64,000 bases of DNA from Microbacterium sp. W4I4 (GCF_030816235.1 NZ_JAUSXT010000001.1:1116001-1180000); one strand, 5' to 3'. Counted from the stretch's first letter, positions 33,890 through 42,828 are shown. The notes: a model not told the origin generated them from the letters alone. Numbers and translations: made by a program.

Positions 33890-34249
33890 TCATCCGGGCC
33901 CATCGGGATGCGATTCGTCATACGCACGGGAGACCTTCGCCGGCACGACCATGCGCCACGCGTCCACGACCAACTCGCGCGCCTCGACCGGCTCCAGCAC
34001 AGCGAGAGCCGCGTGCACCCAGTTGAAGCGCAGATCCGACGCGGCGGGCATCTGGAACTTGCGAGGGTCTCCACCGACCAGCGCCTCACGTTCCTCTTTC
34101 GGGAAGGCGAAGCCCATCACGGTCTCGTCCAGCGAGAACGCGACGTAGACCAGCTGACCCACGCGGAATTTCAGCCGTCCGCGGATGCGGACTGGATAGG
34201 AGCGCTCCAACTCCGAGCCGAGCGCTCGCACATCATCGACGACCGCCAT
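33890..34249 (-). CDS. MmcQ/YjbR family protein
   Basis: 119 residues. The YjbR fold is recognised from RIRGRLKFRVGQLVYVAFS, MGFAFPKEEREALVGGDPRK and RFNWVHAALAVLEPVEAREL. It is called a DNA-binding-fold protein by structure, but a biological role is not established. It sits 12 bases downstream of the SnoaL-like gene and may be the last gene of the ECF42 operon. Confidence 0.85.
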   Translation of the reverse strand: MAVVDDVRALGSELERSYPVRIRGRLKFRVGQLVYVAFSLDETVMGFAFPKEEREALVGGDPRKFQMPAASDLRFNWVHAALAVLEPVEARELVVDAWRMVVPAKVSRAYDESHPDGPG

Positions 34250-34261
34250 GTCAGGACTCCT

Positions 34262-34627
34262 CTACGCCTTCACGTAGCCACGGGCCTCGGTGATCCTGCC
34301 CTCGCGGATGCGGATGAGATTCACACCGCGGACGCGTTCCCCCTCACCGGGACCCCAGCGAAGAACCCAGGGCGCGACGGCGAGATCCCCGAGGATCTCC
34401 GCGGGCTCCGGCGAGAAGGTCAGGTTCGAATCGCGAGCGAGTTCAGACCAGCGTGCCAGGCAGGCTCGCCCGCCTTCGTGACGCGCTCCACCGGGAGCCG
34501 GACTCGTGTCCTCGATCACGCAGTCATCTGAGATCAGATCCTCGAGAAGTGTCGGATCGTGGGTTCGGAACGCTTCGTTGTAGCGGCTCAGCACCTCAAC
34601 GATGGTGCGTCCGGGCACTTCGGTCAT
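34262..34627 (-). CDS. SnoaL-like / NTF2-fold protein
   Basis: 121 residues. The cone-shaped NTF2 fold is indicated by VLSRYNEAFRTHDPTLLEDL, DDCVIEDTSPAPGGARHEGG and WVLRWGPGEGERVRGVNLIR, then RITEARGYVKA. Such proteins include polyketide cyclases, but many are unassigned. It overlaps the sigma-factor stop by four bases, so it is translationally coupled to it. SnoaL-like domains are often linked to ECF sigma factors. Confidence 0.85.
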   Translation of the reverse strand: MTEVPGRTIVEVLSRYNEAFRTHDPTLLEDLISDDCVIEDTSPAPGGARHEGGRACLARWSELARDSNLTFSPEPAEILGDLAVAPWVLRWGPGEGERVRGVNLIRIREGRITEARGYVKA

Positions 34628-35880
34628 GGTGATGGCTCCTCGACTGCGGATGGTGTCGTCAACCCGTCACGGCGACGACGCAGGAGCGCAGCCTCGGCCG
34701 GGTTTCCGGAGAGCTCGATGGCTCGGTCGTAGGCTTCTCCCGCCAACCGGGTCCGGCCCGCACGGCGCAGGAGGTCCGCACGAGTCGCATGGAACGCGTG
34801 GTAGTCGTTCAACGTCTCGGAGAGTGGGTCGATGATCGCCAGTGCCGCATCCGCACCCGCCAGTTCAGCGACCGCCACCGCCCGGTTGAGCGCGACGATC
34901 GCAGATGAGTCAAGCCCCATCAGCTGGTCGTACAGCGCCAGAACCTGCGTCCAGTCGGTGTCATGCGCATCTCGGGCTGATGTGTGCACGGCGTTGATCG
35001 CGGCAAGAATCTGATAACGACCTGGTCGCGTTCCGGCTGCCAGGCGCTGGCGGACGAGGGAGTGCCCCTCGTCGATCAGCGAGCGGTTCCAGGCGCCTCT
35101 GTCCTGCTCGTCCATGGTCACCAGCTCACCGCTCGCCGACACTCGAGCAGGACGGCGCGCTTCGATGAGAAGCATCATCGCCAGCAGACCTGCGACTTCG
35201 CCGTCATCCGGCAGGAGTTCTCGGACCAGCCGAGTGAGGCGGATGGCCTCTGCCGTGAGGTCATCCCGCACCGAGTCGGTGGCCGGTGTCGTCGTCAGGT
35301 ACCCCTCGTTGAAGACGAGGAACAGCACGGCCAGCACTCCCGACACACGCTCCGCAAGCGCACCGGAAGAGGGCACGTCGAAGGGGATCCGTGCCCGGCG
35401 GATGTGAGCCTTGGCTCGGGTGATCCTGCGCCGCATCGTGTCTTCCGTCACAAGAAAGGCGCGCGCGATCTCCGGCGTGGTGAGGCCGCCCATCATGCGC
35501 AGTGTGAGAGCCACTCGGGCCTGCATCGAGAGCGCCGGATGGCAGCAGATGAAGACCAGCCGCAACCGGTCATCATCGATCGCGCCCACCGGTGGGGCCG
35601 GCTCGTCGTCGACCATCATCATCGCCTCGTTGTGCTTGCTGTCGCGTCTGTTCTCGCGTCGGATGAAGTCGATCGCCTTGCGTGTCGCGGTACGTGACAG
35701 CCATCCGCCCGGATTCGGCGGAACGCCGTCAGTCCGCCAGCGCTCGACGGCGATCGCGAACGCCTCGCCGGTGGCCTCTTCGGCCACATCGAGGCTGCCG
35801 AAGCGTCTGGTCACGGTCGCGACGATCCGCGACCACTCTTCGCGGTGGGCCCGAAGAATCGCCACCTCGATGTCACTCAC
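34624..35880 (-). CDS. RNA polymerase sigma factor, ECF42-like with C-terminal extension
   Basis: 418 residues from the GTG at 35880, which overlaps the upstream YCII stop by GTGA. An ATG six codons upstream is possible. Region 2 is seen in RIVATVTRRFGSLDVAEEAT and GWLSRTATRKAIDFIRREN, and region 4 in VALTLRMMGGLTTPEIARAF and TEDTMRRRITRAKAHIRRA. The remaining 240 residues form the TPR-like C-terminal domain typical of ECF42 (DWTQVLALYDQLMGLDSSAI). No anti-sigma factor is visible. The C-terminal domain is thought to regulate activity in this group. Confidence 0.9.
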   Translation of the reverse strand: MSDIEVAILRAHREEWSRIVATVTRRFGSLDVAEEATGEAFAIAVERWRTDGVPPNPGGWLSRTATRKAIDFIRRENRRDSKHNEAMMMVDDEPAPPVGAIDDDRLRLVFICCHPALSMQARVALTLRMMGGLTTPEIARAFLVTEDTMRRRITRAKAHIRRARIPFDVPSSGALAERVSGVLAVLFLVFNEGYLTTTPATDSVRDDLTAEAIRLTRLVRELLPDDGEVAGLLAMMLLIEARRPARVSASGELVTMDEQDRGAWNRSLIDEGHSLVRQRLAAGTRPGRYQILAAINAVHTSARDAHDTDWTQVLALYDQLMGLDSSAIVALNRAVAVAELAGADAALAIIDPLSETLNDYHAFHATRADLLRRAGRTRLAGEAYDRAIELSGNPAEAALLRRRRDGLTTPSAVEEPSP

Positions 35881-36224
35881 TCCTGAAGGACCGGCCATAT
35901 CTCGACCTTGCGATTGCATGCCTTGGACCCGTCGCGCGCGATCCGCATCGCGGCTTCGGGACCGGCCGCCTCGATGATCCAGAAGCCGCCGAGAAACTCC
36001 TTCGACTCGAGATAGGGCCCGTCCTGGACTATCGGTGAATCGCCTCGGTTGTCGACGGCCACCGCCGTGCGGGGTCCTCCGAGTGCGCCGGCGAAGACCC
36101 AGTGACCCTCCGCATGCAGCCGCTCGTTGAACGCGTCGATCGCCGTCGCTTCCGCAGCGCGCACTGAGTCATCACCGCCGGTGGGGTCCGGTTCGTCATC
36201 GACTACGGAGATCAGATACTGCAT
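35877..36224 (-). CDS. YCII/DGPF family protein, ECF42 partner
   Basis: 115 residues from the ATG at 36224. It opens MQYLISVVDDEPDPTG and contains the DGPF-type motif VQDGPYLESKEFLGGFWIIE followed by AAMRIARDGSKACNRKVEIW, a dimeric ferredoxin-like fold. DGPF proteins are conserved neighbours and likely targets or partners of ECF42 sigma factors. The stop overlaps the sigma-factor GTG. The biochemical function is unknown. Confidence 0.9.
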   Translation of the reverse strand: MQYLISVVDDEPDPTGGDDSVRAAEATAIDAFNERLHAEGHWVFAGALGGPRTAVAVDNRGDSPIVQDGPYLESKEFLGGFWIIEAAGPEAAMRIARDGSKACNRKVEIWPVLQE

Positions 36225-36324
36225 GACATTCTCTCTTCCACCGCGGCATCCCTCATGGGTTCTGTTCACTGCTTCTACGAACGACGTGCCCCTGATCGGA
36301 CACGATACGACAGAGATCTCTTCA

Positions 36325-36936
36325 TCAGAAGGTTGCGTACTGCGGGCGACCTGTGGGCCGGAACCTCTGAATCATGACCCCGTTCGAATCAACGTGGCAG
36401 TCGATCAGGCTCATCGCGATGTCGCGACCGCCGTCCGCGAAGAGCCGAGCACCCTGCCCGACGATGACGGGAATCGTGATGAGTTCCATCTCGTCGATGA
36501 GGTCCTTCTCCAGCAGCCACTGGATCAGACGGCTGCTGCCGTGCACCTGCAGCTCTCCGTCGCCGGTGGCCTTCAGCTCGGCTATGGACGCGAGTAGATG
36601 CTTGGCGAGGATCGAACTGTTCATCCAGCTCGGTTCGACGAGAGTGCCGGATGCCACGTACTTCGGCTTCGCATTCAGCGCGACCCCGATGGGATGCCGC
36701 TTCAGATCCTCGATCGTGCCCCAGAAATCGAAGAGCACCTCGTACGTTCGCCGGCCGAGGAGGAACGCGTCGGCACGCTGGAAGGTTGCGGCGATGTGAT
36801 CGCGAGTCTCGTCATCACCCGCGCCCCTCGCCCACCCGCCTCGTTCGAATCCGCTCTTGAGATCGTCCTGCGTCGAGCCCCCGTTGCCCTGGGTGACTCC
36901 GTCAAGGGAGATCTGGGTGATGGTCGTGAGTTTCAT
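36325..36936 (-). CDS. dihydrofolate reductase family protein
   Basis: 203 residues from the ATG at 36936, with GAAGAG just upstream. RibD-C/DHFR-like features are MKLTTITQISLDGVTQGNGG, AFLLGRRTYEVLFDFWGTIE, KPKYVASGTLVEPSWMNSSI, DGELQVHGSSRLIQWLLEKD and PVIVGQGARLFADGG. It is a second, divergent member of the family present at 26187. The substrate is unknown. It could belong to the ECF42 regulon given the shared orientation and 100-base spacing. Confidence 0.86.
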   Translation of the reverse strand: MKLTTITQISLDGVTQGNGGSTQDDLKSGFERGGWARGAGDDETRDHIAATFQRADAFLLGRRTYEVLFDFWGTIEDLKRHPIGVALNAKPKYVASGTLVEPSWMNSSILAKHLLASIAELKATGDGELQVHGSSRLIQWLLEKDLIDEMELITIPVIVGQGARLFADGGRDIAMSLIDCHVDSNGVMIQRFRPTGRPQYATF

Positions 36937-37150
36937 CTCTTCGCGCTCCGTGATTCCGGCATCCGCCCGCCGGATACCTCCACCCATGCAACGAACAGCT
37001 CACGTCGAATCGGACCCGACGCGTCGCTCAGCCGAGGTGCAAGGCGTCCGAATGGCGTCGCGCAGCGAGGCCTTCCGTACGTCCGGGCTCAGCGGCCGGG
37101 CGAACGCAGACCGTCGAGCAGCACCTCCGCCATCCCTCCGATGCACCGGC

Positions 37151-37999
37151 TCAGCTCGGCGAGTCCTCCGGCGCCGGCGGATACTTCTCCAGTGCTTCCG
37201 GGTCGCGCAGCCCATCGGGATCGGACTCGAGGAGCACATCGATGCCGGTCCCGTGGTTCTCCTGACCGTCGTGGATGACGATGACCGTACCTCCCGCGAT
37301 GGGGGCATGTTCGCGTGGGGTGGTCAGCTCCGCCCTCACTTCTCGCGCGCCGTGTTCGGGTCCGAGACGCGCAGTCACCGAGAACACCGGCTCGTCCCCC
37401 TCTTTGCGGCTGTACCGTCCCGTCCACGTGAGCTCGCTGATCGCCGCGATCGTGCGCGTGCCGCGCTCGCGCAGGTCTTCTCGGCGCAGGTGGCGTGCGT
37501 ACCGGCTGTGCAGCGTTCGGCGGAACCACCGCACACCGAGCAGACCGAGCAGGATGAGCAGCCCTCCAAGACCGGTGACGCCGAGAGCGACAAGAGGCTG
37601 CACGAAACCGGGACCGGCGACGAGAAGACCGAGCCCCGCACCCAGCACCCCCGGAATGTCACCGACGAGCCGAGGCGCTCCTCCGGTCTTCGACCAGGGC
37701 TCGGACGTGTCGAGGAAGATCACGAGACCGATCCCGATCAACATCAGCAGGATCGGCACCGGGACGGCCCAGGCCGCGTGTACCGCAGGCCAGCGGACAT
37801 CGAAGAGATGCGTGAGAGCAGGATCGGGGTTCTGCGGGCAGACGTGCGCGTTGTTGATCATGGCGCACTGCGGGTCCATGGTCGAGAACACGAAGGCTGC
37901 GAGGCCGAACATCGCGATCGCCCAGCAGACCGCGACCGCGGTCGTCGTGCGGATCAGTTGCGTCCACCCGCCATCGGGCACAGGCAGTACCGTCATCAT
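37151..37999 (-). CDS. membrane protein of unknown family (last gene of a four-gene cluster)
   Basis: 282 residues from the ATG at 37999. Three or four predicted helices are at about 12-38 (TTAVAVCWAIAMFGLAAFVF), 70-92 (AVPVPILLMLIGIGLVIFLD) and 108-150. A soluble C-terminal domain (about 160-282) includes VFSVTARLGPEHGAREVRAE and GTVIVIHDGQENHGTGIDVL. Two cysteines flank an extracytoplasmic loop (MDPQCAMINNAHVCPQN), suggesting a disulfide. It overlaps the preceding gene by ATGA. The function is not recognised. Confidence 0.75.
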   Translation of the reverse strand: MMTVLPVPDGGWTQLIRTTTAVAVCWAIAMFGLAAFVFSTMDPQCAMINNAHVCPQNPDPALTHLFDVRWPAVHAAWAVPVPILLMLIGIGLVIFLDTSEPWSKTGGAPRLVGDIPGVLGAGLGLLVAGPGFVQPLVALGVTGLGGLLILLGLLGVRWFRRTLHSRYARHLRREDLRERGTRTIAAISELTWTGRYSRKEGDEPVFSVTARLGPEHGAREVRAELTTPREHAPIAGGTVIVIHDGQENHGTGIDVLLESDPDGLRDPEALEKYPPAPEDSPS

Positions 38000-38664
38000 C
38001 TCGGCCCCGCTCTGTCGGCCCAGCCGTCGAAACGGACATCGTACAGGGCGTCCGGGTCGAGTGTGTTGTGACGGAACCGGATGCTGCGACCGATCCAGCG
38101 CTCCGGCCCCTGTCCCCAACTGTCGTCCTCACCCCAGTAGAGTCGGCGGCGCAGGATCGCACCGGTGTGTGTCTCCTCATCGGGCAGCTCGGCGAGGATC
38201 AGGAATTCGTATGTGGTCTGATCCTCTCCACCGCCGGGATGGGTGAAGACCTCGTGGAGACGGCCGACGGACACCTGTCCGTCGGCGTACAGCGCGGTCA
38301 TCCGACGCTCCTTCGCGTGCGAGCTGAGGATCGCTCCAGCCGTCATCATGGCGATCCCGAGGCCGGCACTACCGAACAGTCCCCACATCCACGACGGCGC
38401 GCCGGAATCGAACGCACCCCAGACGCCGAATCCGATTCCCAGGATCGGGGCAGCGATGAGAACGCAGAACATGCTGCCCAGCAGAAGCCAGAGGCCGACG
38501 GCCTCCCACCGCGCCCACCGGCGAATATCCGCCCTCGTCTGCGGAGTGCGTGCACGGCTCTCCCACTCCTCGCGCTGCCGCCTGGCTGAGCTCCGGGCGC
38601 GACAACCCTGCCCCTGCATGCTGGCGTGGTCTCGCCACCAGCCCTCGCTCTGCTGCTCGGTCAC
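37996..38664 (-). CDS. membrane protein of unknown family
   Basis: 222 residues. A basic cytosolic N-terminus with RTPQTRADIRRWARWEAVGL leads into two helices (about 55-82 and 92-112) and a soluble C-terminal domain (GQVSVGRLHEVFTHPGGGED, GRSIRFRHNTLDPDALYDVR). The TPQTRAxIRRW block and RxxRFRHNT are shared with the next upstream product, so the two are paralogues. It overlaps both neighbours by four bases. Confidence 0.75.
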   Translation of the reverse strand: MTEQQSEGWWRDHASMQGQGCRARSSARRQREEWESRARTPQTRADIRRWARWEAVGLWLLLGSMFCVLIAAPILGIGFGVWGAFDSGAPSWMWGLFGSAGLGIAMMTAGAILSSHAKERRMTALYADGQVSVGRLHEVFTHPGGGEDQTTYEFLILAELPDEETHTGAILRRRLYWGEDDSWGQGPERWIGRSIRFRHNTLDPDALYDVRFDGWADRAGPR

Positions 38665-39224
38665 CGGCGCCTCCTCCGTGCCGTGTCGTCGACGATACCG
38701 AGGAGCAGGATGTCCTCAACATCCTCAGGGGCCTCGGTGTTGTGCCGAAAGCGCACGGTCTGCCCGACCCGGGGCTCAACGCTCTCCGAAGTGCGGACCT
38801 CACGACATATGCTGCGGCCAGCGCGCAGGTCCGCGGTGATCGTCAGGGCGTACTGAGGCTGGTCCTCGATGTCCGAGGTCGTGTCGACAACCCCTGTGAT
38901 CCTGCCGAATGTCTCCGTGCCGTCCGCGTAGCGCGCTGCCTCCAACAGGAGCGATGCGACGCACCAGGGAATGGTCAATGCGATCAGGGCGACCAGAGCC
39001 GAGGGAACGATCCACCACGGAGCATCCGTGAGGAACCGCAACGCCGGGATGAACAACCCGGCGAGCGCAAGGACCATCAACCCGACGAAGCCCAGGGCGA
39101 ACGCGCCCGCGCTGACGATCGCGAGGACGAGGAAGACACTCCTCAGCGCTGTCCAGCGGCGGATTCGAGCCCTTGTCTGCGGAGTCTTCGCCAGGGAGAG
39201 CCAGCGTTCGAGGTCGGAGCTCAT
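38661..39224 (-). CDS. membrane protein of unknown family, paralogue of its neighbour
   Basis: 187 residues from the ATG at 39224. It begins MSSDLERWLSLAKTPQTRA and continues RIRRWTALRSVFLVLAIVSA, then two helices (about 25-55 and 65-90) and a soluble part with FGRITGVVDTTSDIEDQPQY and VGQTVRFRHNTEAPEDVEDI. Shared motifs with the 222-residue protein point to duplication. It is translationally coupled to both neighbours. The role is unknown. Confidence 0.75.
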   Translation of the reverse strand: MSSDLERWLSLAKTPQTRARIRRWTALRSVFLVLAIVSAGAFALGFVGLMVLALAGLFIPALRFLTDAPWWIVPSALVALIALTIPWCVASLLLEAARYADGTETFGRITGVVDTTSDIEDQPQYALTITADLRAGRSICREVRTSESVEPRVGQTVRFRHNTEAPEDVEDILLLGIVDDTARRRRR

Positions 39225-40723
39225 GGCTCGAACCTCGTGCCCCGCTCGGCTTTCCGACGGGCCTTGGCGCGCAGGCGTCGGAAGGCATCGCTCTGCGGGA
39301 TCGTCGTCACGGTGGGAGCAGGATCCTCGGGATCCTTCGGTGCAGTGATCAGCACCCATTGATGCGCCGCGAAGTCCTCGGCGCTGCCGAACCCAGGGAT
39401 CCACGGGAGGTACCAGCCACCGCGCGCCTCCGGCCCGAACAGACGCTCCGCCGGGATGATGTCGTCGAGCCATCCGTCACCGACCTTCGCGATCCAGTTT
39501 CGGAGCGCCTCGTGTATCCGGGCTGCCTGGTGCTCATCGAGTCGGTGATCGAGCGCGATGAACGTCGGGGAGCTGTCACCATCGCCCCCGCTGCGGTCAT
39601 GCGGAGCACGATGGATCGTGCAGGGTATTCCGTGCTGGAAGATCCGCACGTGCTCCGCCAGGTCGTCTTTCCGCACGCTCAATCGCAGCAGCAGCACGCC
39701 GACCGCGATCAGCAGCCAGATGAAAGCCCCGATCCACACGCACCAGAGGAACCAGGTCGGCCACACGTCCGCACTCTCGCCGAAGAAGTTCTTGCTCCAC
39801 TTCTCCCCCGTCGGGTCGTGGACGGCTTCGAAGCCGAGGAACACGATCGCCGCCAGCGGAAGGCACACCCAGAAGATCGGCGCGTAGATGAGCTCGGTGC
39901 GGGCGAACCCGTGCGAGTCCTCCCAGAGTCCGACCTCTTCTGCGGACTCCGGTCGAGGCGCTCGCTCCGCACGCCGACTGACCCGAGGCGGGTTCAGAGT
40001 TCCCGCCCAGATGCTCTGCGGATCGGCGGGGAACGAACTCCGCGCACCCCGCAGCTCGCCTCCGAAAGGGGAACGTTCGGTCCTGAACTTCATGGCTCCG
40101 ATGAACGGAGATCCGGTGCGCACCTGAGACCAGCGTCCCCGTTCGATGCGGGCGCGCACACCGTCGAGGTCGAAGCCCGCGCGGGGCACATCGGTGTGCG
40201 GCTCCGAAAGCAGGCACCGCATCGTCGCCGGGGCATCCGGATCCTGCTCTGCGCGCAATCGCGTCCGAGGCGCCTCGAAGCACCTCACCTCGATCTGGGT
40301 CCCGATCGCGAAGCGATCCAACGCGCTGCCCGGGATCACATCGGCGAGGCACGCCGCGATCCGCTCTCCGTGGACGTATTCGACTTCGATCAGCCAGGCA
40401 TCGTGAATCAGCGATCGCACGTACGCGTCATGTGCTGCCGCCGGCGCAAGGCCTCGCATCCAATCAGCGATTCTTCCGATCAATGACGTGTGCCGAGGGT
40501 TCCACACCGGCATCGGCGCCGGATGGACGGCTCGCACCACTGCGGAAACCGGCTCGGACGCCAGCCAGGGCAGCGGATCCTGAGTCGTGCCCCGGCGTCG
40601 AGCGCGGATGAATCGGAGCAGACCGATGATCACGGGGATGCCGACGAAGCCGCCGACGATGAACCAGACCCACAGGGGCGGATCCTGCGTCTCGGTGCAG
40701 CACGTCCAGGTCGCCAGGTCCAT
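39221..40723 (-). CDS. large membrane protein of unknown family (first gene of the cluster)
   Basis: 500 residues from the ATG at 40723 behind GGAGGAGG. One helix near 15-35 (VWFIVGGFVGIPVIIGLLRF), a long cytosolic domain (about 40-240), two helices near 285-310 (LIYAPIFWVCLPLAAIVFLG) and 330-355 (WCVWIGAFIWLLIAVGVLLL), then a C-terminal domain with SSPTFIALDHRLDEHQAARI. The protein starts the cluster 40723-37151. No catalytic motif or named domain is recognised. Confidence 0.75.
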   Translation of the reverse strand: MDLATWTCCTETQDPPLWVWFIVGGFVGIPVIIGLLRFIRARRRGTTQDPLPWLASEPVSAVVRAVHPAPMPVWNPRHTSLIGRIADWMRGLAPAAAHDAYVRSLIHDAWLIEVEYVHGERIAACLADVIPGSALDRFAIGTQIEVRCFEAPRTRLRAEQDPDAPATMRCLLSEPHTDVPRAGFDLDGVRARIERGRWSQVRTGSPFIGAMKFRTERSPFGGELRGARSSFPADPQSIWAGTLNPPRVSRRAERAPRPESAEEVGLWEDSHGFARTELIYAPIFWVCLPLAAIVFLGFEAVHDPTGEKWSKNFFGESADVWPTWFLWCVWIGAFIWLLIAVGVLLLRLSVRKDDLAEHVRIFQHGIPCTIHRAPHDRSGGDGDSSPTFIALDHRLDEHQAARIHEALRNWIAKVGDGWLDDIIPAERLFGPEARGGWYLPWIPGFGSAEDFAAHQWVLITAPKDPEDPAPTVTTIPQSDAFRRLRAKARRKAERGTRFEP

Positions 40724-40991
40724 CACGCCTCCTCCAGCTCTCGCCGCCCATCCTGCTATTGATCCATTGCTCCCGATCACAGAACCGCAGGTGACCCCGC
40801 CATGCCGACGGATTTCTGAGTACGCCGTTCAGGGAAATAGGGTTTCGGAATGACTCGGCCAACGCGGGTCCGCCACAGCACGAAAGAATCGACCACTGAC
40901 TCCTTCACCCAGACAGCACCTCAAGAGGTACCTGACCCACTGTTCGGGGATCTACATCGCTGAAGCCGTCGCGATCGTCGTCCTCAAGGCG

Positions 40992-41909
40992 GTGCTTCTA
41001 GTTCTCCCGGTCGTCACCGTGTTCCTGGTCGTCGCCCTGATCGGCGAAACCGACCCCGATACTTCGCCTGCCACGATCGTGCTCGTCGTCTTCATCGGCG
41101 CATGCAGCCTCGCGCTGGCTGCACTCGGGTTGTTCTTCTTCACGCGTCAGGCACTGGAGCGTCTGCAACCCAAGAACTGGTATCGACGAGTGCACAGCCA
41201 TCGCCTCAGCGAACAGGACCCGATCGATCCAGGTCTCCCGGAAGGCGCCCTGATCTCTTCGCCGCGCGATCACGGTGCGCTTTACGTCCGAGCCATCGCC
41301 TTCCTCATCCTGGGTGCGGCCACAGCCGCACTCGCGGTCTACATCCCGGGACCCTATGCGAACTCGGGCGGGCGGGAGTGGGGCTACAAGGTCGCGATCA
41401 CTGCAGCGGCGTCGCTCGCTGTCGGCATGGGCGCTGTTCTGATGCCTCTCGCTGTTCCTCGACTCGTTCGTCGTGATCTGGATGCCATCGATGTCGGAGT
41501 CAAGCGCGCCGGTGTGATTGTGCGCGGTGGTCTCGAGCTCGAATGGCAGGACATCGCCGAAGTCCTCGTCGTGCGTGACGAGCGGATGACGGAGTACATC
41601 GGGCGCAGAAGGAATCGCTTCGTCGCCGAACCGCGCGGCGCGATCAATCCGACGTACTTCCCGGGACACTCACGCACTCGTCTCGCACTGGTGCTGCACG
41701 ATCTTCCCGGCATCGTCGCGCGAGCACCCCGCTCTGCTCCCCTGTACGCCGACCACACGAACTCCCACGGCTATGCCCTCTGCGACCTCTGGACCTACCC
41801 GCGCGAGGAGGTGGACGACATGATCAACGCCATTCGCCCCACCGCCCGCCGCGCGCATGTGCGGGTGACCGAGCTGCACCGAGTCGTCGGGGTGCAGCGC
41901 CTTGACTGA
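40992..41909 (+). CDS. membrane protein of unknown family; true start possibly 40850 with a +1 indel
   Basis: 305 residues if started at the GTG at 40992. Two helices near 1-50, two near 95-155, then a soluble domain of PH-like appearance (GVKRAGVIVRGGLELEWQDI, RLALVLHDLPGIVARAPRSA). The coding signal continues upstream without a start codon. The ATG at 40850 in the neighbouring frame (MTRPTRVRHSTKESTTDSFT) joins it smoothly if one C is removed from the CCC at 40908-40910, giving a 352-residue protein. It is divergent from the four-gene membrane cluster and may be functionally related. Confidence 0.7.
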   Translation: MLLVLPVVTVFLVVALIGETDPDTSPATIVLVVFIGACSLALAALGLFFFTRQALERLQPKNWYRRVHSHRLSEQDPIDPGLPEGALISSPRDHGALYVRAIAFLILGAATAALAVYIPGPYANSGGREWGYKVAITAAASLAVGMGAVLMPLAVPRLVRRDLDAIDVGVKRAGVIVRGGLELEWQDIAEVLVVRDERMTEYIGRRRNRFVAEPRGAINPTYFPGHSRTRLALVLHDLPGIVARAPRSAPLYADHTNSHGYALCDLWTYPREEVDDMINAIRPTARRAHVRVTELHRVVGVQRLD

Positions 41910-41963
41910 GATCCCGGCGTGGCGTTCGGACCACGAAACCGACGCATTGGTCGGCCGCTGTCG

Positions 41964-42347
41964 TCACCGCTCGGCAGACGCATCTTCGGGCTGCAGTTCC
42001 TCTACGATGCTCGTCCCGGTCTCGGGACGCGACTCCCAGGCCCACGACTCCTCGAACCGGACCCGGCCGTCATCGAGCACGACGATCCGGCTCTCGCAGC
42101 GGCCCGTCGCCGTCGCGCCGTCCTCACTGAGGTGGACGTAGCGGAAGGAGAGCGTATCGTCTGCGCGCATTCCCACGAGGTACCCCCGTCGGACCTCGCC
42201 GCCCGAGTACTCCGCCCAGATCTCGTCGGCATCCTGGTGGTAGTGGAAGCGAGTGGATGGCCCCACCTGACCGGTAGCCGCGTTAGTGACACCGGCGAAG
42301 GTCTTGCCGTCGAGCGGAACAGTGGAACCCGTGTGCGAAGAAGTCAT
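41964..42347 (-). CDS. small conserved protein (labelled n-acetylglutamate synthase-like in relatives)
   Basis: 127 residues from the ATG at 42347. It is beta-rich: LDGKTFAGVTNAATGQVGPS, TRFHYHQDADEIWAEYSGGE, VRRGYLVGMRADDTLSFRYV and GRCESRIVVLDDGRVRFEES. This fold pattern (FxYxQxGxxIxAxYxGG) matches a widespread small family sometimes misnamed as N-acetylglutamate synthase. No catalytic residues are evident and no function is proposed. Confidence 0.78.
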   Translation of the reverse strand: MTSSHTGSTVPLDGKTFAGVTNAATGQVGPSTRFHYHQDADEIWAEYSGGEVRRGYLVGMRADDTLSFRYVHLSEDGATATGRCESRIVVLDDGRVRFEESWAWESRPETGTSIVEELQPEDASAER

Positions 42348-42356
42348 CAATGCAGG

Positions 42357-42719
42357 TTAGCCGCAGAACGGCTCGAGGGAGTTCTTCACCTGCTCGACGG
42401 CTTCGATCGCCTCTGGTGCATTCGGGTCCACCTCTGCGAGGCGCTGCGCGCTCATGCTGATCAGGTCGCCCGTCTGACCGCCGATGTCATCCGCCAGCCG
42501 CTCCAGAGCGGACACGAGGTCATCCCGGCTCGTCGACACCTGCTCGGCGGTCGCATCCCCCTGATCGAGCACCCCCTGATACTGCACGTAGATCTCGTCG
42601 ACGCTCGTGCATACCTTCGTGACATCGACACCGACGGTCTCACCGGCTAACTGCGCCACCTGTGAGCACCCGGCCAGAAGACCGATGGCGAGCAGAGGGA
42701 GGACGGCGAGTCGACGCAT
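42357..42719 (-). CDS. small lipoprotein
   Basis: 120 residues. The N-terminus MRRLAVLPLLAIGLLAGCSQ is a lipoprotein signal peptide with lipobox LLAGC, so the protein is predicted to be anchored on the outer face of the membrane. The mature part is helical (SVDEIYVQYQGVLDQGDATA, DDLVSALERLADDIGGQTGD) with two cysteines (VCTSV and LEPFCG) able to form a disulfide. No family is recognised. Confidence 0.8.
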   Translation of the reverse strand: MRRLAVLPLLAIGLLAGCSQVAQLAGETVGVDVTKVCTSVDEIYVQYQGVLDQGDATAEQVSTSRDDLVSALERLADDIGGQTGDLISMSAQRLAEVDPNAPEAIEAVEQVKNSLEPFCG

Positions 42720-42828
42720 ACCGCGAGAGTACCCAGCCGACCTCTGCCTCCCCTGGCAGAGTCCGGATCTGAACCATCCGGCTCGCCCTGTCGTGTTCAC
42801 AGTATCCACAACGACGTCAGGAGCCATC

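Noticed and set aside
37089..37163. Possible TetR C-terminal remnant (LAELSRCIGGMAEVLLDGLR on the minus strand)
   Set aside because: Only about 24 codons look regulator-like, overlapping the end of the membrane protein gene, and no HTH or upstream part is found. Too short to support a pseudogene.
42607..42828. 216-codon extension of the CHRD protein gene
   Set aside because: The extension overlaps the divergent lipoprotein gene, and the CHRD signal peptide starts exactly at the ATG at 42829.
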